A stretch of 64,000 nucleotides of DNA from Mytilisepta virgata (Eukaryota; Mollusca; Bivalvia; Mytilida; Mytilidae). A model generated the notes under the pieces. It searched no databases. It saw only the letters and a list, made by a program, of their open reading frames with translations, and had not been told where the DNA came from. Position numbers and translations under genes: made by a program. Positions 13,401 to 25,400 of the stretch are shown here, one piece after another. Position 1 is the first letter of the stretch; every line of letters begins with the position of its first letter. Where the stretch lies: NCBI GenBank assembly GCA_028015205.1, contig JAPWFG010000018.1, positions 434,001 to 498,000 of the forward strand, in the 5' to 3' direction.

Positions 13401-16400
13401 TTCCTGACGGTTCAATGTACGATACCTGTACATGGAGGCCGCTTACGATATTAAAGATATGGTAGTTTTTATTAGCGTAGCGTTTGTTCCACATATTGTT
13501 TTCAAAGTTTTCAAAAATCAATTGAAACTATAATGTTTGGTCGAGGTCGATGCACATAATTTTTTTTTAATGAACATCAGCAGCTTATAATGGTGGAGAT
13601 GGACCTTGAGGGACTCAAAGCAAATTTCTAACTCAATGGATCGTACTTAAAACGTATCGTGATACATATCGTAAATCTATTGAAATATCGCAATATGTAT
13701 CGTATGTCAAAAAAGTGAATAATTACACCCCTAGTGAACAGGGTGTGTTTTTCTAAGGACAATCAGTACAGCCACAAAAAAATTACTGTCAAAATGCCGT
13801 CATCCCTGTTCCTACCTTTTGTTTACACATTAAGTAATATATGTACAATGATTTTTTTATATAATCTGATGATTACACATACAAAAAAATTTAAAATGTG
13901 TGAATTAATGCAACTTGCTACTTTTTTACCTGGCATTTTCTTCAAAAAGCAGACATGGCTGGCAAATATGATCACTTTGAATCCCTGGTGTGCCAAAACC
14001 CAATTTTTTATATGACGAAGTGAAAAGCTGAACTTTCTGAGACAGTGTACTGACTTTCCTTTCTAAATCACCCAGGAGACACAATGAACAAAAAAAAAGT
14101 TTGTTTTCATTTTACCTGATTTGTCGTCCGTCTTTTCACCATCTCTTCCAGCCTCAGTTTGGTTGCCGCCTTCATCTGATTCACTTGATTGTTTATCAGC
14201 ACTCAAACTATCATAGTCACCAGTAATAACAATCCACGCAGTTTCAACTGGTGATGGTGTTACAAGTTTACCTAATATAAATGGAAATACTTAATCCATG
14301 AAAATTTCACTACATGTTATAATTTCCTATATAAGAATAACAGAGGAAGGAATAAAAAATATTTTCAAAAAAACACATTGGGTTTTTTTCTCAATCAACT
14401 CCATGCCCACTTACATGTATCTCTCGGGGCCTCCGTGGCCGAGTGGTCTAGGTAGTTCGTCATGACTACTAATGATCACTAGCCTGTCAACGCTGAGGTT
14501 GTGAGTTCGAATCTCACCTGTGGCGGGGTGTGTTCGACTCTGATCTTAATTGACAAGGATTGCCAATTTTCCTACCGAAGGTCGGTGGTTCTCTCCGGGT
14601 ACTCCTGCTTCCTCCACCAATAAAAATTGGCCGCTGCGAAATAGCTAAATGTGCTGAAAACGGTGTAAAACCCCAACTAAACAAACATGTATCTCTCTAA
14701 TTCATAACAATTGATTATTGTCAAATTTTTAAAACATGCAGAGTCATTAAATATTTCCTGTTTAATGTGTGTGTATTACCCCTTTCAGATACATACAAAT
14801 GTGGTTCATAAATCTGTTCAAACCTATACAGACTATGTAAAAGACTGAAAATTAGTTCAGAGCAGATTTTTCAGCGATAATTGTGTTTAATTTACTAGAA
14901 TTAAACAAACACACTAAGGAAATGGTATAATTTACAGCTAATCACATTCTTGCATTTTTCAAACAAAAGACTGAAAATTAGTTCAGAGCAGATTTTTCAG
15001 TGATAGTTGTGTTTAATTTACTAGAATTAAACAAACACACTAAGGAAATGGTATAATTTACAGCTAATCACATTCTTGCATTTTTCAAACAAAAGACTGA
15101 AAATTAGTTCAGAGCAGATTTTTCAGCGATAATTGTGTTTAATTTACTAGAATTAAACAAACACATTAAGGAAATGGTATAATTTACAGCTAATCACATT
15201 CTTGCATTTTTCAAACAAAACAAAATAATATTAATGAGAATATTTAACATCATCAATTATTATGCATGCATGCATGCATGCAAATGCAAGAGATAATTAG
15301 CAGGCATGATCTCATGCAATACTATAGTGTTATTAACTGGCTGTTTCTGTATTGGTACTGGTATAGATTCAAGGTTTGCTGTATTGGCCTCGAGACCCGT
15401 AGGGTCGAGGGCCAATACAGCTGACCGAGAATCTATACCAGTGCCAATACAGAAACAGCCAGTTCATAACACTTTTATTAAATAATCCAACTTTTTCAAT
15501 ACAGACTTGTTCTGAATGCTGTATTACATACATCAAATCTGAATATAGGGCCAATATTTCCAATACGGACTGGCAATGAAACGACCGGAAGTGAAAAGGC
15601 TGTATTAGCCCTAGGGCTCATACAGCCTTTTTCAGTATTGGACCGGGCCGAAAAGCAAAATAGATCACGTGATTTATATGACCAGGACGACGTCACCAGT
15701 ATGACACATGCCGTTTTCGTAGTATTAGGGCTGTTTTAATCATATTATTTAATAAACAATTTTATTGTGTAGTCAAAAAACTGTTTTATACATAAATGTA
15801 TAATTACTAACCAGTATCTAGTATGATGTTTATGATAAAAATGCATTTTTTGTATTTCTCAAATCTTTGTGACACAATATAGGGTTATTGAACATGTTGA
15901 AGGAATTTTAGTGATTATCTGTTTAGAATATTAATTGCACATAATAGCTTATGTAATATTTTTCCACTCAAGACAACACTGATCAATATCCATGCAATAA
16001 CCATACTTTTATACCCCAGGATGTTTTTTATATATAAACATTAAGACAATAATTTTACTATTTTGTCTGTTTCTAAACTTGAAACTATTGACTGGTCAAT
16101 AGTTTCCAGTACTATTGGCCGGTCAATAGTTTCTGCTACTATTGACTGGTCAGTAGTTTCCAGTACTATTGGCCGGTCAATAGTTTCCGCTACTATTGAC
16201 TGGTCAGTAGTTTCCAGTACTATTGGCCGGTCAATAGTTTCCGCTACTATTGACTGGTCAGTAGTTTCCAGTACTATTGACCGGTCAATAGTTTTCGCTA
16301 CTATTGACCGGTCAATAGTACTGGAAACTACTGACCGGTAAAGTGATCTTGGTATAATAAAACACTAACTGACTGCATATTCGGGGAAAAGTAAGTTTAT

Positions 16401-19400
16401 TTCCCCTTGGTACCTTGGCGACAATAAACTTACTATACCTCTCATACTCAGTCAATAAGTATATAATATGTACATATGAGAAATATTTTCTTGACCATAA
16501 TAAGAATATATTTTACAAGACATAATTTTGCAAGGGACAATATTTTTCAATGCTTTAAATGTATAGCAACATCTTTTAAATATCAAATGAGTCTATTAAA
16601 GCAATATTGCATGGAACGCAATAACATAAGATTATTATGCCTCAGTATGTTTTTTCTATATATAAATCAAGACATTAATTTCACTATTTCTTTACCGGTG
16701 AGTAGTTTCCAAACCTAATCACTGGTAAATAGTGGCTGGTGAATAGTACTGGAAACTATTTACTGGTAAAGTGTTTCTGTATAATAAAACAGTTATTTAA
16801 CAGTCATTTCAGGATATAGCCATTCTATTTGTCCCCTCGACACATTGACTATTTCCCTCTGCTACGCGTCAGGAAAATAGTCAGTGTCTCGGGACAAATA
16901 AAATGGCTATATCCCTCAATACTGTTAAATAAACTGTATAATATTGCATGTTAAATGTTGGCTATACTCTACACTCTACATGGAATATTGCTATACAATA
17001 AACTTTGTTATGACACACAACAATTTGCTAATATCTAAAAGCACATTGCATTTGTGCATACAACTGCAAATTTCGGTTAGTGCAAAATGACAGCCATGGA
17101 TAACAGGAAAGGTCAACAATGACCTACCAATCAATCAACAGGATCAAGCACCAAGGAACTTAAATTTGAAAAGGGGGATATTACATGAGAAAAACAGAAA
17201 TACATGTAGGGTCCAGAACTGGATGGTGCTAAATAGATAAACGTTTTTATTTTACACTTTATCAGTTAACACAGCAGCAAGGAAATGATTTAAATACAGG
17301 AAATTGAGATAGTTTGTTGTATGGAAAAACTGACCGTTTCTGCTGAATTTTTGAGAGACGCTTGCTGATTGAAATTTTCTTTGTAATAAGGCACATTTAC
17401 AAACCGGTTCTGATGATTTTGAACAAAATTTGGAAGGTGGTGCTTATTATGGAAAACACAGTATGTCAATGTATGGTTCAATTGATTATTTAGAAGTTGG
17501 ACTTATACCTTCTATTTCTCTAGGTTTTCGGACTTCTCGCACTTCTGCTACAAATCCAACCACAATGACAACGAGCAGTAAAATAAACAACGGAACTCGA
17601 AGTGATCCTGCCACGGTAGCTGTATGTAGGATCAAAACAACCCATACTGGTATTGATAAATATCTAAGATAACGCTTGGACTCTGGTGACCATACAAGTC
17701 CTACTGCTAGCAGATAACCCGCCATTATAGTCCAGACCTAAAGTAAAAGACAGAAATGATCTGTTAAATTTAAAGCAACCAGATTTTTCTTCATAAGTAT
17801 TTGGAGCAGGCTGCCAGTGTTTACAGAATTACCACATGACTTTTGTATGTATGTATAAACACTTTAATGGTAACATTGTACACCATGGCTTCTGATTAAT
17901 CAATTTCAGTGTTTAAATGAGTGATAAAGCCTTTACAATCTTACCTACATTCTGCTATTTCTTTTTAAGCTACTTTACTATTTCGAAGGCTATCTACATG
18001 TATTGTTTTGGAAAACTACAAAGATCTTTCCTGCGTGACACAACCAAATAAGGGTATACAAATAAGATGCTATACAATGGGTAAACACCAGTGAGAAAAC
18101 AATCTGACAATCAGTGGTTGCATGTTTCCCTTTCTTTTTTTTTAAAGTTTGCTCTGGAACTTTTGGAGAAATGTTTTAGTTCTCAACATTTTAGGCCTTG
18201 ACCACAACTGATGAATTGTAAATAAAAAATTCTCCACATCTTGTGCATCAATTTGGTATCAATTAAATGTATATTCTGGAAACTATCATTATTTCATAAA
18301 TTTTGTAGTTTTGGATTAATTTCTAACTTATCATCAGTGAGTTGCATGTACATGTAGGCTGAGAAAAAAATAATGTTTAACACTTTTAAATTGTATTTAA
18401 CTGAATTTAAGTCAATGACAGGTAACCATATAACTTCTTTTATTCTTTGATGTTCCGAAGTATGAATTTTAAACATCTTTTTTATACAAGTGAGATTCAT
18501 CAAATATCCAATTAAAGCGAATCATCAATTTACACTAATTATGACAATAAACATTAACGATTATCTAATGATTGGCTTTAGTTTTCACACCTGCGCTCCG
18601 AATCATATGCCTGGATGATCAATGAACTATTTGACAGGTGCCTGATTAATTTTACACGTAAGTTCCAGTTCGAGAAACCAGGGTTTTATTTACATAGATA
18701 ATGGAAAATGATGGGACTCTGACACGAGTTTGATCCAACCGCTGTGTTTGAGTGATCTGAGTGTTGGAGCCAACGAAGTTTGACTATAACAAAAACAAGT
18801 TTGGTAATTTATGCAGTCAATAGAGTGGAATATGTGATTTTTACTTCATCTTCTCAACAGAGTTCTCACTAAGAATTTTTCATGATAAGTCCACAATGAT
18901 GAGTCCCAGCTGATTTTGACTCACCACTTTTTTTAACGTACATTCCTGTATGATTTTGAGCATGGAAGGCCTACTGGACTATTGTTAAAAGTTTAATTAA
19001 AATCATGTGCGGACTCAAAATACTGACGAATATAATTTCAAAAAAAAATTTGATAATATGCACAGTTGGAAGAAAAATTTCTGTTACAGATATGAGCAAA
19101 AACCATTGCGTTTTTTGACACAACTTATTTATTATGGTCATTATTTTGTTTTTTAATAATTATCTATCTATGATCTTTATATTATTTTTTCTCAAAAATA
19201 CTCTTTAATTTCTCCCATTGACCTTGTTTTAACACATTAATAATCAATATTGTCAAAATTTCCATTTGTGCATAGATAAGTCAAAGTCCGCTAAATTTAT
19301 TTTTAAATGAGGTCTACATATTGTTAGTGGTCAGTAAAAAACACTGTGGCCAATAAAAAATTGCGAGTGCCGCCATTTTCTAGCTTACCTTTTGTCATTT

Positions 19401-22400
19401 CCTTAACCATCCCCTTTGATCTCCATAAAAAAAATTGCGACTCAAATTTTTTTATGAAACTTACGGTCTTTGGACGCAGCTGATTAAATCTACACACGTC
19501 CAAAGGACGCACAAGTTTATAGGATGACGTGTCCAGTAAGATTTTCATGTGCCCAGGACGCATGTACGCACCTTAGCGAGAAACCTGTTCTCAAGTCAAA
19601 GATCCTTATCAGAGTTTATTCATATTCAGTGGGCAGGACGGTCTTCCTCTGAGAGTTTAACAAATGAAAAACGCCTGGCTATCTGTAAATATTTGTCAGG
19701 TAGATCACTGTTACTACTACAGAAAAATTTGTTTTTTTCTCAAACTTTTCAGGTAAAAAACAGCTGGCAGTTGTTGGAAACTTTAAAATTAAAGGTTGTT
19801 TGTTGGTTTTCTATTGATATGATACAGCACTTTTTATTGAACAATATTAATATGCAGAACATCATATGTTTATACATTGTACTTATTAGCTAATTACGCT
19901 GATTAAATCACTGTGAATGGTTGTTTGTATGGAATATGTACGTCTGGGGTGCATTTTTTTATTCTGATCATGTTCTTGCTCAAATTTTGATCATGAGCAT
20001 GATCAAAAACTTTGTCAAAATGAATGATCATGAACATGATCAATTTCATATAATCACTTTTATGAACAGAATTGAACATATTTATGATCAAAATTAAAAA
20101 TGGCAGTCGTCATATACATGTTAATGAATACTTTTATGCAAATGCAAAATCAACTCATTATGGAATGTATTCAACATGAAGAATGGGTGAATTTTGATAT
20201 CCTGGTTCCCATTCAGACTAGATTTCAAAACCGAAGGAATTGTCATTTTTGCTGCTCTCATGTTGTAGAAAATTTCCTCCTACAGGTGGAGGAGAACCCC
20301 AAAAATATTGGTGGTAACAGGTTCAGTCATTTGACTGCCATCTTTGATCAGAAAATGATCGAGGTTCTAGCAATGATAGTTTTATTTCATGATCATGTTC
20401 ATGATCAGTAATTAAAAATGAGACTATCAAGATTATGATCATGTACATGATCAGAGTAAAAAAAATGCACCCTTGATGTTCATAATTTATATGATCATTT
20501 ATATGATGGGGGCCTTTGATTTAGCAATATCAACTAACGCCAGGTGGAGCTGTTTTTCCAGAAGTTATTTAAAAACTGGGTTAAAAAATATTTAATAGTA
20601 TCTATAGACGATTTGGGTACCAGATGTAATGTTTACAATTGATTTTCCCGGTAACTCCAAAGACCGAAAGATGCATCATTATCCGAAAAAAACACTTGGA
20701 ATGACCAAAAGACACCTGAAATTTTTAATTATAGCACATATTAGTGACTTTAAACATTGATGAATAAATAATATTACATATATAAGAAGCCTTTGCTTTT
20801 ACAAAAAAAAAAAAAAAATTATCGGAACAGGTAAAAGGCTTTCCAAAATAAAAAAGGAAATTCTTGGATGTCCTTTTTACCGGTATGAAATTGAAAAATT
20901 CCATCAAAATGGCAAAAAAATCATTTTTAGTCTGTTTATTTGTTTAAATTGGTGGTATATTTCAGTAAAGGTAAAACCCAAAGAATAAATTTATTCCAAA
21001 GTAACAATAACTATACTATTAACATTAAAGTTCATTATAAAATGTATCTTTCTGAGACAAATATATCAGAATAAATTTATTCTTGGGTCATGAACAATTT
21101 CAAAGCTAACTGCGTGTAGACTGAGAATAAATTTATTCTTATCTCTGAAATGACCCAACTTCAGTAATAGCCATCTTAATTGTTTTGTTGAGAATAAATT
21201 TATTCTTAAAATCTGAGTTTACCATCTTCTTTTCCGGTGAATAAATTTATTCTTTAAATCCAAATGTACAATCTTCTTTTTCAGAGAATAAATTTATTCT
21301 TTAAATCCAAATGTACAATCTTCTTTTTCAGAGAATAAATTTATTCTTTAAACACCAAGGTACAATCTTCTTTTTCGGGGAATAAATTTATTCCTTATAT
21401 ACAGATGTACAATCTTCTTTTTCAGGGAATAAATTTATTCCCAAATACAAATATACAATCTTGTTATGCCAAAAAGAAATTTTTTCTTTAATTTTGATAT
21501 ACAAAGACAATTTATGTATTCCTAGCATACATTATTTTTTCTTAACTTCATCATCATTCAAAACGACCTCGGTGGTCTCGTGGTAGCATGCCAAGCACAC
21601 AGCATCCGCATTGTAGGAGTAAGAGCAAAGGACTGGTCAGCTCGGAGTCAGTATAATGTGTCAGAGTGGTGTGATATGTCACTTTATGTGATATATTTAC
21701 AGGAGTAGGAATTTGCGAGACATTGACAATTAGTGCAAAGTATCACGATTGAACTCTGAAAAGTACAATGTACTGAAAATATAGCAAACACAGTTTCTGA
21801 ACGAGAACACATAGTATGAAAATTTGAACTAAATTAGCTTGACCTACAAGGTAGAAATTCGTAAAATATGTGACACACCTGTAGAAGGAGGTGAACAATC
21901 TCACAAAGTATCAATATTAAACTTCAAACAGCTCAAAAAATATAGTGTACATATAATTGTGAAGCATGAATTCAGTCAGACATCACTATAAATCTTGATT
22001 TGGGCCATGACTATAAAAAACTGCTTACCAGCTAGCCTGTTAAATCTAACATTTATTCAACTAAACTATAATATAATTTCGTCCTTGTACTTATATAACT
22101 TACATCAGTAGTTAGCTGCTTGTTTGTGTTTTTTATTTATTAACTGTATTTGCCAATAGAAAATTCCCATTGTATTACAATGTAAAGCGAGTGTTGAGAT
22201 GGTGGCAATGTCTAAAAACTGATCATTCAGGCTTCTTGTGATAAATGATTTATTTTTTGTTTATAACAGAATCTTGTTCCAGTTTTATATTGGGTCCTTT
22301 TCATGTTTTAAGCAAAAGTCCTCTAATATGCCCGAGATATATTTTGTTGTGCTCTTTATTATTACTGGTAAAATATTCCATACAAAACTGTTGCAACCTA

Positions 22401-25400
22401 AAAAAAATTCATCATACGTAATTTTTTTTTTATAAAGTCTATTTGAAAAGTAATTAACTGAAATGTACGCATCGACAAACCTTAATAAAATAAATTAGGC
22501 TATATTGCAGATATCCATGAAATTTTCCATGCAACGAGAATATAAGATACTGCATTGAATATTGAACTAGAGGCTCCTAGGAGCCTGTGTCGCTCTTATT
22601 AAATCATTTGCAGACTTAAAGCAGAATAAATCGCTTGATTATGTTTATCTTGACTGGCAGTCTGGAGGATAAATGCTCCAAAGTTCTGATTGGCACACTG
22701 GTTTCAAATAAGAAGAGGTGCCAGTTAACCACCTTGAATGATCCATGCCAACAAATAATATTCTGATAAAAAAGACCTTCTAAGGACCATTTCTGCCAAA
22801 TTGGGTTGGTTTCAGAGAAAAAGACTTATAAGTGAATTTTACCATAAATTTAAACTAAGTTGGCCATCTTGGATGGCAGGCAGGGTCATTGCATACAATT
22901 CTATGAAAGGATCAACTTAGGACCATTGCTACTAAGTTTGGTTCCAATATGCATACTGATTTCAGACAAGTCAATTTTTCCATAGGGTTTAACTATGTTT
23001 GGCTCTGGCGCCATCTTGGATGGAAGTCTGGGTCATCGGTTACAACTTTAACTAAAGGCTCCCAGGAGCCTGTATCGCTCACCTGGACTACGTCCATCTT
23101 GACTGGCAGCCTGGAACTTTGCTGTCAAGTTCCATTTTCAAACAAGAAGATCTTTCAGTGATTTTTCCAGTTAGGTCCTATGTTAAACACTGCTCGGCTC
23201 TGGTAGCCATCTTGGGTGACGGATTGGGTCGTAGGATATAACTCTGTAAGAGGACCAACTAAGGACCATTGCTGCCAAATTTTTTTCCAAATGTCCCAGT
23301 GGTTTTAGACAAGATCTTTAAGTAAATTTCCCATAGGGTCCTATATTAAACTAGGTTTCAGACAAGAAGATCCTTAAGTAAATTTCCATAGGGTCTTATG
23401 TTAAACAATGTTCAGCTCTGGCGGCCATCTTGCATGATGGGCTGGGTCATCAGCTATAATTCTGAAAGCGAACCACCTAAAGACCATTGTTGCCAAGTTT
23501 TGTTCCAATTGGCCTCGTGGTTTCAGACAAGATCTTTAATTAAATACTCCATAGGGTCCTATGTTAAACTATGTTTGGCTGTGGCGGCCATCTTGGATGA
23601 CAGGGCCGGTCATCGGATATAATTCTGAAAGAGGACCACCTAAGGACCATTGCTGCTAAATTTTATTCTAATTGGCCAAGTGGTTACACGCCGGAGGCAA
23701 GAACATCTTTACGTAAATTTCCAATAGGGTCCTATGTTAAACTGTGGCCATCTCGGATAACAGGCGAGGTCATTGGACATTTTTCTGAAAGAGGACCACC
23801 TAAGGACCATTACTGTTAAGTTTTGTTCCAATTGGCCAAGTGGTTTCAGGCAAGGTCTTTAAGTAAATTTCCTATAGTGTCCTATGTTAAACTATGTTCG
23901 GCGCTGGCGGCAATCTTGGATGAGGGGCCGAATCATTGGATATAATGCTGAAAGAGAACCACCTAAGGACCATTGCTGCCAAATTTGGTTCCAATTGGCT
24001 CAGTGGTTTTAGAGAAGATCTTTAAAGGAAATTTTACTACGACGACGATGACGACGGACGCCAAGTGATGGCAATATCTCACATGGCCCTTTGGGCCAAG
24101 TGAACTAATAAAGGATCATCTAAGGACCATTGCTGCCAATTTTGGTTCCAATTGGCATACTGATTTCAGACAAAATATCTTGGATGGCGGGCGGAATCAA
24201 TGGATACAATTCTGAAAGAGGACTTTATTTCACCTGACCTGTAAATATATATAATACTGTGCAAAGTTAAATGCAGAAAAGTCTAGGTCACAAGCTTAAA
24301 TGTACATTTTTTATAAATTCGACTACATGCGAACACTAATGTTTGCAATTGATCTACAGATTGTTTGCAATCATTATGTAAAAAAATAACGCCCCTAATC
24401 GCAACAATAGAAGATACATGTAAGAAGTTGATGGACGCCTGAATGGAAAATCTTACCGTGTAACGTACGAACAGTTAAAGTTATATTAATAATAAAAATC
24501 ATAAAACAATCCTTCGAAATGGTCTACAGAAATTTTTTGTGTAAACAAATCAACGATGGACTAGCATTAAACACAAACCCTGTCGGTGCGACAAAAAATC
24601 TAATTCCCGCCCCTATTCATATGACCTCAACATGACCTCTTACCGTGGAAATCGTGCGCGTGCGTATAGCGAAAGTTGCTGAAGAAAATGTCTACACAAA
24701 GTAAATAGTAGTAGTCGACCAAGATCATTTACTGTTTTTGCCAAAAAAAGAAATAGCAAAGTGGTTTTTGCAACGCCTACGAAACGTATGACATTTGCCA
24801 GGCGTCAAATGGACAAGAAGAGGCTGGGAATGAAATACATTATCATAAACTTCATCGATTGAATCATCATGTGTTTTGATATTTACGATTTCCCAAAATA
24901 GCTCCTAAATGTTATTGTTTTACCTTAACTATAGCTTCTTACGCTAATTTTATCAAAACAAATGTGTGAAGATTGTAATTAAAATGTATAAAATAAATCT
25001 GAAATGCATTATATTGTTTACGTTCTCACTTTTTGGAATTAGATTATTTTGGGCAACTAATACGAACATGACGAAGTTCGGTCATTTCCGTTAAGACTTA
25101 CCAATTGCATAAATAATCAGCCTCATTGCTAAAGCCGATGCGAAATGTTCTTGGAAATTAGTGTAATTACCCGGAAGGGGGGGGGTTACTCTCTGGATTG
25201 TTGACGGGGATGTGTGGAAATGGCCTAAGAAAAGGTACCCGAGCAAATAACAGAATATATGTTAATAATATACAAAAAAAAATTATTTAGATGAAAATAC
25301 CTATACCCGCAAAGCAGCCACATCGGCAAAGCACACCCGGACTTATACTGATGTTAATGTACAAACGTCTGAGGAATTGAATAGCACTCAATTTACAACC

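Noticed and set aside
13140..13433. 97-codon minus-strand ORF
   Set aside because: Hydrophilic text without domain, no splice support, lies within TMEM245 intron 3.
14426..14520. Functional tRNA gene
   Set aside because: The head has A- and B-box resemblance but is fused to a SINE body with target duplications, and the arms do not form a clean cloverleaf.
16063..16341. 92-codon plus-strand frame with an 18-residue repeat, as a repeat protein
   Set aside because: The frame is a by-product of a 54-bp palindromic minisatellite; no start context, splice sites or conserved flanks.
20100..20411. 103-codon plus-strand ORF inside the TGATCATG element
   Set aside because: No recognisable domain and lies between element ends; probably chance in AT-rich DNA.
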